Positions 48,764 through 58,598 of a stretch of DNA of 64,000 nucleotides are shown piece after piece. Below the pieces are notes generated by a model, which was not told the origin of the DNA, searched no databases, and saw only the letters and a program-made list of their open reading frames with translations. The stretch lies in NCBI GenBank assembly GCA_003339415.1, contig PDHQ01000089.1, forward strand, positions 61,543 to 125,542. The letters run 5' to 3'. Origin of the DNA: Ophiocordyceps camponoti-saundersi (nom. inval.) (Eukaryota; Ascomycota; Sordariomycetes; Hypocreales; Ophiocordycipitaceae). The translations under genes were made by a program, and so were the position numbers. How positions within the stretch are numbered: the stretch's first letter is position 1; the number at the start of each line of letters is the position of its first letter.

Positions 48764-51700
48764 TTTATTGCCGATATCGATAGCTAGCAGACGCCTATAG
48801 TCGTATATATAATCCCCGGCCTAACTTAGGACGTGATCCTTAGCTCTCCTTAGATAGCGCGGCACGACGTATCCCTTTACGCGAGATAATAACGTCTCGT
48901 AGTCCACTCTGCGGATAACCTCGTTATCCTATATAGCAAAACGCGAGTTTAAAAATATCGAACGGTTACCGTCTTAGGCTCGACTTTTGCTATACTAATA
49001 AGGCGCGAATCCCGTTAGTAAATAGGCTATCGCTTCCTTACTATAAGCTTGCGGGATATCTTACGCGTCCTGCGGATTAAAACGTCGTCTCCCTCTACCC
49101 CGCCGGCTTCTTTACCTTCTGAGGTATCTAACTTTAGCGACCTCTTTAATAAAGAAAAAGCGAGCGTTCTTCCCCCTTATCGCGGCATATACGATTACTA
49201 TATCCGTCTATAACGGCAGCCTAATAGATCTTTGCCGCCGTTACCTTAGGGGCCGTTATATAATATACCGCGCGAATACCTCCTCGAAGTACGGAAGCAA
49301 ATTACCGATCTAATAGATAAAGGATAGATTCGCGCAAGCTCGTCGTCTATAGCCGCCCTAGTCCTCCTAGCTAAAAAGCCTAGGGGCGGCTGGCGGTTCT
49401 ACGTCGATTATCGGGCCCTAAATCGACTTACTAAGCAGGACCGCTATCCCCTACCCCTCGTAAAGGAAACTCTACGTAATCTTTCCGGCGCCCGGTAGTT
49501 TACTAAACTCGACGTACGCGCCGCCTTTTATAAGATACGTATCGCGAAGGGCGAGGAATATCTAACTACTTTCCGCACGCGTTTCGGGCTATTCGAATAC
49601 CTCGTCTGCCCCTTTAGTCTCGCTAGCGCCCCCGCCTCGTTCTAACGATATATTAACACTTCCCTAGGCGATTCCCTTAGGGATTTTATTACTACTTACC
49701 TTAACGATATTCTTATCTATTCGGGCGGCTCGCTTTCGGACTATTAGAAGAAGGTCCGCATTATTCTCGCGAAACTGCGGCAGGCTAGGCTATATCTAGA
49801 CCTCGATAAATACGCGTTTGCAGTCTACGAGGTTAAATACCTTAGGTTTATTGTCCACGTAGGATAAGAGGTGCGCCTAGACCCGGCTAAGATTTTAGCG
49901 ATTAGAGACTAGGAGGTACCGACTCGCGTAAAAGGTATGCGCAGTTTTATCGGCTTCGTAAACTTTTATTATAATTTTATCCCTCGGTTTTCCTCCCTTA
50001 CGGCCCCACTCGTTACCCTTACGAAGCGTAACGCCCCCTTCGATTAGACCCTAGCTTATTAAGACGCTTTCGAGCGACTAAAAAACGCGTTTATCTCCTC
50101 CCCTACCCTCGCTTAGTAGAGCCCCGATCTCGATACCGTCGTGGAGGCAGACTATTTAGGTAAGGTAATCGGTAGCTATCTCTCCTAGCGCGGTTAGGAT
50201 TAAATCCTACGGCCTATAGTATACTTCTCTTAAAAGCTCTAGCCCGCGGAACGGAACTATACGATCTACGATAAGGAACTTCTTACTATTATCTACTACC
50301 TTAAGGCGTAGTTAGCCGAACTCCGAAGCGTTTCCTCCCCGTTTACTATACTTACGGATTATAAGGCCTTAGAGTACTTTATAACTCCTAAAGCTATATC
50401 GGAACGCTAGGCTCGATAGGCCGAGACGCTTACTCTTTTTAACTTCTATTTATAATACCGCCTAGGTAAGTAAGCTACCCGGCCCGATACCCTCTCCCGT
50501 CGTAATTAAGAGCGATAATATACCGCTCCGCGTTTCGGCTATATTATGCAGCCCTTATCTATTTATTCCTTTGGACTACGACCGGTTTAAAGCTAAAGTG
50601 CTACCCTTACGGCACTAGCCCCTTTTGCAGACGAGCACTTAAGGGAATTATAGCTTATAGCGTTGTAGTCCGACCCGCTCTATGCAGTGCGACGTACCGC
50701 GCTATAGGAGGGCGCTCGGAAGTTCCCTCTCGAGGCGGGCACGAAGGAGTAAATCGCAGACTATTCCCTTTCCGCTAGCGGCTAGCTATAGTTCCGGGGC
50801 TGACTCTAGGTACCTAACTAGGAACCCCTAATAATTACCTTAATCTAAAGAACCTATAATTCCCCGCTTATAGGGCACCTTAGCAAAAATATTATATTTA
50901 TATTACTCTATCGTTACTATTACTAGGATAGTATATTAGCTAACGTAGCGCGATTTGTTCGAAACTATTATTATTACGGGAATTACCTTTAACGCCGTTA
51001 TCGCTAGGGCTTACTATAACCGATACCGCCCCCGGAGAGGTACTAAGCAACTATCTCCGTAGACTTTATAATAGACCTGCCTGCTGCAGATCCTTCTTAG
51101 CCCCGCTTTCTTATAGTTATTACTAATCGGCTATTAAAATACGTGCAGCTAGAGGCAATAACGTCTATAGAAGCCGAGCATTACGTAAGACGTTTCGTCT
51201 ATACTTGGTGGCGCTTCTATAGCTTTCCTATAGCTATTATATCCGACCGCGGTTCGAATTAGACGAGTTACTTTTAGTCGACTCTTTGCCGCCTCGTGGG
51301 CATTAGATAACTTATATTAATAGCCTACTACCTATAGACTGATAGCGGTACGGAACGAATAAACTAGGAGGTGCAGGCTATCCTCCGTTATATAATATCG
51401 TTCTCCTAGCTCGACTAGCCTTCTTACTTACCTGCCTGCTAACTCGCGTTAAATAATAGAGAGTTATCTATAATAAGCGTAAGTCCTAACCGCCTACTAT
51501 ACGGATATAACTTAGACCTTATCTAATAGCTATTTACGCCTTCCGCACTAATTGCCTCCCCGAGGGGGCGTGCCGTTACCTTCGCCTAGTATCTATAAGA
51601 AGGTATCTAGCTAGCTTAGGCATCTATTACGTAGGCTTAATAAAAGCAGTAGGACGCCTCTAATAGTACCCGTCGCCCCGCGGAACGATTCTAAGTCGGT

Positions 51701-52189
51701 GACTTTATATAGTTAGATCTTCGCTACGTTTATTCTAACCGCCCGTCTAAGAAACTCGATTACCTTAAGGCTAAGTATAAAGTCGTTGCCGTCTCGTCCC
51801 CTTTAACCGTTATACTTAACACTCTAAGAGGTATATATCCTACGTTCTATATTAATTTGCTCGAGCGTGCCGCGTGTGATCTACTCCTATCGTAATCCCT
51901 CGCCGATAGCCGTCCTAAACCTTCTCTATAATTTTCTAACGATAACTTATCCCTTAACGAATACGAGATTAAGGAAATCCTTGCCGCGAAGAACGCCCGC
52001 GGGCGACGCCCGCGAGGCTAACCCCCCCGTCGTCAGGCGTTAGTAAAATAGAAGGGATACGTTACGCTAACCTAGGAGCCGTTAGACAGCTTATAACACT
52101 ACGCTGCTTTAGATAATTACGAGTTACGCTAGGGAGATATTCGTATATATAATAGCCCCGGATATACTCTCCTATTTAAACTTAATTAA
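48764..52189 (+). pseudogene. pol of the younger element: protease, RT, RNase H, integrase, chromodomain (RIP-mutated)
   Basis: One continuous frame, shifted by -1 relative to gag, read from at least 48764 to a TAA at 52187-52189. Protease-like sequence (IIPGLTQDVIL) lies at about 48800. RT at 49280-49790 has the [11 protein letters not shown] block and the catalytic box YLND at 49697-49708, where the first Asp is lost. RNase H at 50130-50520 has YDKELLTI and ILTDYKALEYF. Integrase at 51080-51600 has the ISDRGSN block and a YH-to-YY-type change in the ...TDSGTER region. The chromodomain at 51960-52140 shows EIKEILAAKN, ALVK, KGY and EPLDSL. All interrupting codons that I read are TAG or TAA at expected Gln/Trp sites; the upstream limit is not defined. 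Confidence 0.85.
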
Positions 52190-53270
52190 GCAAATAATTA
52201 AGCAAATTCCCCCTCCCCTCTAGCAAATTCCTTCTAGCCCGTTATACCCCGCCCCCCTCCCGTCCCCGTCCTTCCTTTTACTGCTACGGCGCGTTTAGCG
52301 TATTCTACTACTTTTCTTCTTCCTCGATATCGTCGGCCGACTACGCCTAGCTTAGACTACTGCGGCTGCGCGGAAGCATACTAGGCCCGGAAATCGACGC
52401 GCTGTGCGAGCGACCACGACCTCTAGCCGCGGGCGACGGCGACTACGGCGGCTAGTTTAGCCCGGCCGGGGCGCGACGAGGAGCGCGGGGCGGCGACGAT
52501 AAGGCGGCGAGGTTAGCGAGGGCTATGTAAATATTACGATTAGCCTTAAGTTACTGCTATCGATCCTCGGCCCGGGCGGCCGCTTCCTCCTACTATAGGG
52601 CGAGAATATCCTACTACGTCTGCTCCTACCGCTATAGGGACTCTTTATAGCGGGCGGCGAACGCGTTAAGGCCGGTGACGACCTGCCCTTACTGCTAAGC
52701 CTAGTGCTACTAGTACTAGGCTATAGCGCCGCTTATGCCGCGGTAGTATATCGACGGTATAGGCGCGGGGATAATATTGCCGCCGGCGGGAACGAGAGAA
52801 TTAAAGCTAGATAGCTCGGGCGACGGGGATATAAAGATATCGGTTATAGCGCGAGGGGCGAGTCGTGTAGTATTAAGCTATATCCTAAGGCGGTCGGCGC
52901 GGGCCTAGAAGGCGGGCGTTAAAACGGCACGACGGCTAGGAGTGGTGCCCTCGCGGGCGCGGGCGGCCGTCTGAACGGCTTCGTTATTAGCGGCTATGTT
53001 CTGCAGATCGCGGGCGGCCCGCCGAAGGCGTGCGTCCCTAGCGAAGAGGTGCCTTTCCTAGAGGCACCTCCTACGCTAGGCACGATACGCCTAGTAGGCC
53101 GCCGCCCGGCCGCGGACGTATTTAGCCGTGCCCTTATTTATAAGGTCGTTAAGGCAGGGCGTGTATATATACGATACCTCCGTCGGCGGCGCGGCGTCTT
53201 CGTCGTCGCTATTTCCCTATACCACGTACTCCCCTATAGCGCGAGTCGGCGTCGAGGGCGCGGCCGATAT
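52182..53270 (-). pseudogene. antisense reading frame inside the younger element, about 362 codons, RIP-mutated
   Basis: On the minus strand between the pol stop and the 3' LTR one frame runs for 1089 bp if TAG and TAA are read as RIP-altered Gln (or Trp) codons. No TGA was met. A plausible lost start is the ATA at 53270-53268, followed by TCG GCC GCG; the frame is also open further upstream. The predicted product has an acidic NSDDED patch, an Arg/Ala-rich helical region (ARLRRAARDLQNIAANNEA), a long Gln/Glu-rich segment likely to form a coiled coil, and an Arg/Ser-rich tail. Its TAA lies in the same CTTAATTAAG palindrome as the pol stop, so the two genes converge and overlap by eight bases. 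I recognise no family. It could be a captured host gene or an accessory element gene. Confidence 0.6.
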
Positions 53271-53473
53271 GCTAGCGAGACGATAAATAAAGTAATATGC
53301 TAATAGAAAAAAATAACGCGAGGAGGCGGCGCGGCGATAGCGTGATAACGATAAGGTTAATGCCTTTAGAACGGGTGGCATGCAGAAAAAGAAAAGAAAG
53401 GAAGAGGAACGCGCGGGGGAATTTTTATTTTATTTTAACTTATGCCCCCGCCGGGGACGGAACTTCTATTTTC

Positions 53474-53489
53474 CTAGGGCGGCGGGGTA
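53474..53489 (+). other. probable polypurine tract of the younger element
   Basis: A G-rich stretch (AGGGCGGCGGGG and two further bases) lies directly before the 3' LTR where plus-strand priming is expected. It contains two C residues, so it is not a clean tract, and I assign it from position. Confidence 0.4.
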
Positions 53490-53675
53490 TATGAGGGATT
53501 CGGGCTATGCCCGAATAGCTAAGTTACGTGGGGTGATTAGTTATTTCCGCGCGCGGCGCGCGCGCGGATCGCCTACCCCTATTAGGCGTCACGACCCCTT
53601 TTCTATAGTTCTTTATAGTCGTTCTAAATAATAGAGTCACCTCCTCGCAGACAGCCCGGAGGCCGAACCCTTACA
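53490..53675 (+). repeat. 3' LTR of the younger element
   Basis: 186 bp, 181 identical to the 5' LTR. The five differences are transitions: second base G/A (TG end became TA), G/A and C/T inside GCTGAGTCACG, T/C near the middle (in CpT context), and T/C inside CTCGYAGAC. The terminal TG has been lost here by a RIP-type change. Confidence 0.93.
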
Positions 53676-53680
53676 ACTAT
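53676..53680. repeat. target-site duplication, right copy
   Basis: ACTAT after the 3' LTR, identical to 47187-47191. Five base pairs is the usual integrase stagger of Ty3/Gypsy elements. Confidence 0.9.
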
Positions 53681-53830
53681 TAATATATTTTTAAAAGGTA
53701 ATAGGAGCTTTTATAAGTCCGAATAAGGTAATTATTTATTTAAAAAAGCTATATCGGGTCCGAAACGCTATTTTCTATTCCTCTTTTTTAGTAATCTATA
53801 CCTTATAGAAAGCTTATATAATATCTAGCT
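53681..53830 (-). pseudogene. reverse transcriptase of the old element, N-terminal part (RIP-mutated)
   Basis: Reading leftward on the minus strand, this segment shows an RT core region: an AFRTRY-like block followed by FGLIKAPITF, which corresponds to the fungal Gypsy motif ending in PFGLTNAPATFQ. TAG codons stand where Trp or Gln is expected. The frame runs up to the target site of the younger element and resumes on its far side at 47191. No function can remain. Confidence 0.75.
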
Positions 53831-56346
53831 TTATAAGCTATTAAAACTTAGCTAATAACTAAAAGGTATTACTAAGTAAAAAGAGCGGGTATCTATTTAG
53901 GACTATAATCGCGTTTAGTATACGGAAATTTATATAAAATTATAATCTTTCCTTAAGTTTCCTTATAAAAAGGACTAAGGTACCTATAAGTAAGCTATTA
54001 AGTTAGATAAAGCTTTTCTAAAAAAGGTTTTATAATATCTTTTTAAGGATAAGTAATTCCTCCCTTAATAAGTTAATATACTATAAAGGGGGCTAAATAA
54101 AATTTAAAATTCTTTACTATTTACTTTTTTCTTAAGTAATATATAGTAATTTATATTTTTTTTATATAAGTTTAACTTATCTATTTCCTATTTACGGAAA
54201 AGGGGAAGTATATCGTAAAATTCTATTAGGATCCGTTCTCGTAATTAGTTATTTATTAAGGGAATCTTATCTTATAATACTTTCTCTATATTTTTAACTT
54301 TTATTACTTAGATCTCTAAGTATTCGGTAAGGTTTTTCTTTTAATAGCGTAGTTTTTTCTACCTCCTCTTTACTTCTTTAATAAAAGTTAAGCTATAAAA
54401 GTATACTATATTTAAGATCTCCTTTATTAATTAAAAGTAAGTACTAGTAACTTATACCTATTATTATAAATCTTTATATTATATTTATTTTTTATAAGGG
54501 ACTAAGTAAGATTTTATATATTATAGCTAAAGCTTACTAAGGATAATTAGGAAATTAAAATCTAATATTATATATACTATAATTAATTAACTAAAGCTAT
54601 TTATTTTAAGTAAAAGCTAAGCGATATTTAATATTTTTAGTTTATTTATTATTACCCTTTTTACTTATTAAGCTAAGATTCTTTTTATTAGTATTTATAA
54701 GTTTTATATTAGCTATAAGTATATTATAAAATAGCTTTTATAGCTTTCGTTAACTAATATATTTATTAATTTTAAGTTATTTAAGATTATAGGAATCTTA
54801 ATAAATAAGGCTTATAATCTAAAATAGAGGATATTTTTCTTTTCCTTTATTTATATTACCTTATCTTCTAAAATACTATAATATCTTAAAGCTATTCTTT
54901 TCCCTAATTATTATTAAAATTATATTCCTTAATCTAAAGTAAGATTTTTATATAGTTAATATAAGTTTCTTCTAAAGCTTTTTATTATAGCTTTTATAAA
55001 AGTTAGAAATTATAGTTATATATAAGGTATATATTTATTTTATATTTAATATAAAAACTTAATATTTTACGTTATTTTAGTATTAATCTCTTTATTTACT
55101 TAGCTTAAGGGGTATTTTATAATACTTAAGTAGGAGTTTTATTATAACCGCTTTCTTTTCCTTTTAGCTTCTTCTTTTTCTTATCTCCTATTATATTTAT
55201 TAGAATATTTTTATCTATATTTTTTCCTATACCTAGGTTTATAAGAACGCCCTTAGCGCCTCCTAAGTACTTATTCGGGTTAGGTTAGTATTTCTTAGCC
55301 GCCCTAAGAAAGCGTAAGGTTTATTTAAAAAACTAAATAAGACTTTATAAGCGATTAATAAATAGAGAGTATTCGTAAAGTATATTAATAGTAATTAGAA
55401 AATTTCGAAATATCGGGGAAAAGGCCCTATATAGCTAGGTTAGTTTTACGGAATTATCTTAACTTATAGATTTAATAGCGGTTACTAGAACTTTTTCGAA
55501 CTTAGGAATAAAGTTATTAAATATCTATCTATTACGGTAAATTAAAATTTAGAGCTTATCTTAAGCTTTTTTTTATTCTTAAATATTACTAAAAGTTTAA
55601 TAAAGGTAGTTAAAAAAGTTTTTCGGGTACCTTTTTTTACTAAAGCTACTAGATTATTAAAAAGCTAATACTTTTCGTATTTTATCCTTAAAAAGGTAAT
55701 TTAAAATCTATACTTAAATATAATCTATATTATTAGCTTTATTTTAAAGCTTATCGATATTATATTAGTAAATTAGCTAGCTTATAAAAAAATAGAAAAA
55801 ATTTAGTAATCTATCTTATTTAAGCTAAGGTTTTTTCTATCTTATAAGGGCTATATTAATCTAAGCTTAGTTAAGCGTAGCTTTAATAAAAGTTAGTTTA
55901 ATAAAGTTTATTCGTAATATTTCCTTAAAAGCGTCCGTATACGCGGCTATAAGTTACTTTACGTATTCCGCTTCCTTTATTACGAGAAAAATTATAGCTT
56001 ATTACTAAATAATAAACTATATTTCTTATAATATAGCTTTTTACTCCGCTTCCTTATTTATAAGAAAGGTATTAGCTTATTCTTTAAAATATTATTTTAT
56101 ATATTTTAAGATTTACTAATAACGTTCCTCCTTATCTTTTATTATATATTATATTACTTATATTTATTATTCTAATTACTAAACTCGTAGCTTTCGCTAT
56201 AAGAGTTATTAATATCCGCTAAAGTTAGCTTAAGATTACTAAAGCTTTTTTATTTAGTTTTATAAGTTAGCTATTCCGATCTAATCTAATCTAATTAATT
56301 TATTAATATTAAAGATAAGGGTAGAAATTTATAAGAAAAAGATACG

Positions 56347-56652
56347 TAATTTTATTAAAAGATTAGTTAAAAAGGTACTTATTTATTAAGCTATATATAA
56401 TAATAATTATATATAATAAGCTTCTAAGGAAGCCGTATTTTAGCGTGCTAAATAGCTATATATACTGCTCTTTCCTTTAAAGCTTATTTGCCTCCCTATT
56501 TAACTATCTTTTCCGTTCTATTCTTTCTAATCCTTCCGCTACGGGCCTCTAAGCTAGATAGCGGTAGCCTTATCGTTTAATTATAAGGCTAATCCGTAAG
56601 TTTAACGTTTAGGTTAATAACCCGAATATAATATAAGGGCTAGACCTTAATA
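56347..56652 (-). repeat. 5' LTR of the old element
   Basis: Partner of the repeat at 42522-42828, in the same orientation. It is the 5' LTR because the element's reverse transcriptase reads on the minus strand. Its outer end lies at a run of ordinary sequence followed by TATATA microsatellites. Confidence 0.8.
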
Positions 56653-58598
56653 CCCCTTTTCTTTATCTTCGTATATATATATATATATATCTTTCACCTC
56701 TAGCGCGCGCCTTATTATATATAAAAGTAAAAGTCTATATATAGGTATATGTAAGCGTACTATACAGACTTTTTATATATATATATATATGCTACGGATA
56801 GGAAAGATAGAGGAGGCTAGACTGTTTATTTGCTGCTGAACATGTTTTAGCTAGCGGAGGTGGAATGGATAGTGTTTGGCGGTGGGGGTGCGGATCTCGC
56901 ACTGTGGTCTGCTTCGTCGCACGACTCTGCCCGCTAGAACGTGCGCCGTGAGATTTGCTGCTAGTAGGATGTAGGATTTAGGTGTGGTGCGGTTAAGTGC
57001 ATAAGGGAATTCATATATATACGAATTGTATATAATAACCGGTAGTGTTCTAACGCTTTGTTTAGAATAGCGTTATTATAATTATATAGATACTTTGTAG
57101 CTTGCTCGTGACAAGCTGTCTTGTTAGCAGTGGCCTGTTTTCACTTTTTTCAACCTTCTTCTACATACCCTCTCCCTCCTATATAAGCAGTTTCGTCCGA
57201 GAGGAGAGGGCGCATATATACAGGCACATACCTACATACATAGTCCGTACATATGTAGGTACTACATAGTAGATAGGTAGGTAGGTACTCACACGCACAC
57301 ACTACAGAAGCACACTGTATGCTGTATGTACGGATATGTATCCCCCTTTCTCGATAGACACGCCATGCATATAGACAAATGCATCTATGCCTCACCCCAT
57401 CCTTCTATCGGGGTCGGCGAGCTCTTGCTTTCCCAACTTTACCTACCCACTATAAATGTACTCCGTACGCCGTTCTCCGTTCTCCGCCGGCTGGGCCCGA
57501 GCGGGAACAGAGGGGCCAGAAGCCCTGAGACCCTGGTCCGGCACTCGCACCGTCATTTGAGCCGCGTTGACTGTAAGCACTGTGTGATGCGCGTCTGCAC
57601 GTACGGTACACTAGATGGAGGATGGCCCTCTTTCGTTGCTGCAGCCGTTGTTCTGCTTCTCTTTCGTTTCTGCATCGCATGCCGTTGAACGGGTTTTTTT
57701 TCTTTCTTTAATCTTTATACCTACTACATTCTTACTTATGCAACTAGCGTATGTACATACTTGCACGTTACATTTGATTGATCAAGATAACCCATCATCG
57801 TGAGGCCGACTTACATACATACAATACGTATGTACATGCTATGCACATAAGCGCACACGGTACATCCACGGCTACCTACTACTACCTACTACAAACACCC
57901 ACAAACACAAACCCCACACACACAAACCCACACACCTACCTACCCATCTCTCTCTCTCTCTCTTCTCTCCCATCACCAATCGCCTCATCTCCGCCTCTCG
58001 ACGAATCCTACTCATTCTAGACCTCTCCGTCTGACGCGCGCGCGCCCTCGCCCGCTTCTCAGAGCCAAGATCCTCTCGGCAGCTCAGCACCTACATACTT
58101 GTCTCTACCTCTACCTACTACTTACCTACCTACCTACCTACATACATACAAACATCATACCGTCAGATACATACAACATACACACACACATACTCATACT
58201 CATACATACACTCATTCTCACCCCACACACCATCGACAACGACGACACGAGACCCTCTTTCTTCTCACCCCCCTCCTCCCCCCCTCCCCCTTTCGTCTTC
58301 GGTACGCGGCCATTGCCCGTCTGTGTATGTTTGCTTGTGTGTGTGTGCGTGCGCGCGGATGCCCACTCAAGGGGGGGGAAAAAAAGAGAGTCTCTTCCTC
58401 GCCCTTGCTGTCGACGCTTCGGAACTTTCCCTCCCTCGTCCGGGTCGAGCCTCGAGCTCCGTTGCCGACCCTGGCTTTGCATCTACCGTGAGCCTCTTCG
58501 ACGACGGGCCGTAACCGCTGCCCTTCGCCGGATTCGCGGCTCTTCCATGGCTTTCCTTTCATAGGATCCCTTTTCTCCCCCCCCCCCCCTCCCGGGTC
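56653..58598. other. right flank of the island and palH promoter, microsatellite-rich
   Basis: About 1.9 kb without a supported gene. TA repeats at about 56673-56692 and 56777-56792 mark the island edge. From 57150 on the sequence is normal and full of TACC/TAGG, CA and CT repeats (57240-57300, 57870-57960, 58115-58200), ending in C-rich runs before the palH ATG. ORFs listed here are translations of these repeats. The last several hundred bases are probably palH promoter and leader. Confidence 0.45.

Larger units (their letters stand above)
47192..53675 (+). mobile_element. chromovirus (Ty3/Gypsy) LTR retrotransposon, RIP-inactivated, nested
   Basis: A 6484-bp element bounded by 186-bp LTRs and flanked by the 5-bp duplication ACTAT (47187-47191 and 53676-53680). 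Order: 5' LTR, self-priming site, gag with zinc knuckle, pol (protease, RT, RNase H, integrase, chromodomain), an antisense frame, purine-rich tract, 3' LTR. GC content is near normal, unlike the old element around it, but CAG, CAA and TGG codons have very often become TAG or TAA. Thus both strands were hit by CpA-specific RIP. LTRs differ at five of 186 positions, all transitions, four in CpA/TpG context. Self-priming and the terminal chromodomain place it with the Tf1/sushi-related fungal chromoviruses. It can no longer move by itself. Confidence 0.92.
42522..56652 (-). mobile_element. old RIP-degraded Gypsy-type LTR retrotransposon, interrupted by a younger element
   Basis: Two related terminal segments, 42522-42828 and 56347-56652, lie in direct orientation and differ almost only by transitions, so they are LTRs. 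Excluding the nested insert the element spans about 7.6 kb. Its pol reads on the minus strand: RT sequence lies right next to both sides of the insertion, and integrase-like sequence lies at about 45300-45480. The composition is extremely AT-rich with CA/TG almost absent, the result expected from repeated RIP. Gag-side sequence should lie at 53900-56346 and RNase H/integrase at 42830-46700, but stops and substitutions prevent exact limits. I found no clear target-site duplication at the outer ends, so the terminal bases are approximate. Confidence 0.8.

Noticed and set aside
53049..53303. 84-codon plus-strand ORF in the element
   Set aside because: It lies opposite the longer antisense frame, which explains the region better and has the RIP-specific stop pattern.
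42517..56657. Target-site duplication for the old element
   Set aside because: CCTCC on the left and CCCCT on the right do not match convincingly; terminal bases may be eroded.
57240..58200. Regularly spaced TACC/TACATA repeats considered as a CRISPR-like array
   Set aside because: Simple microsatellites without unique spacers, in a eukaryotic promoter.
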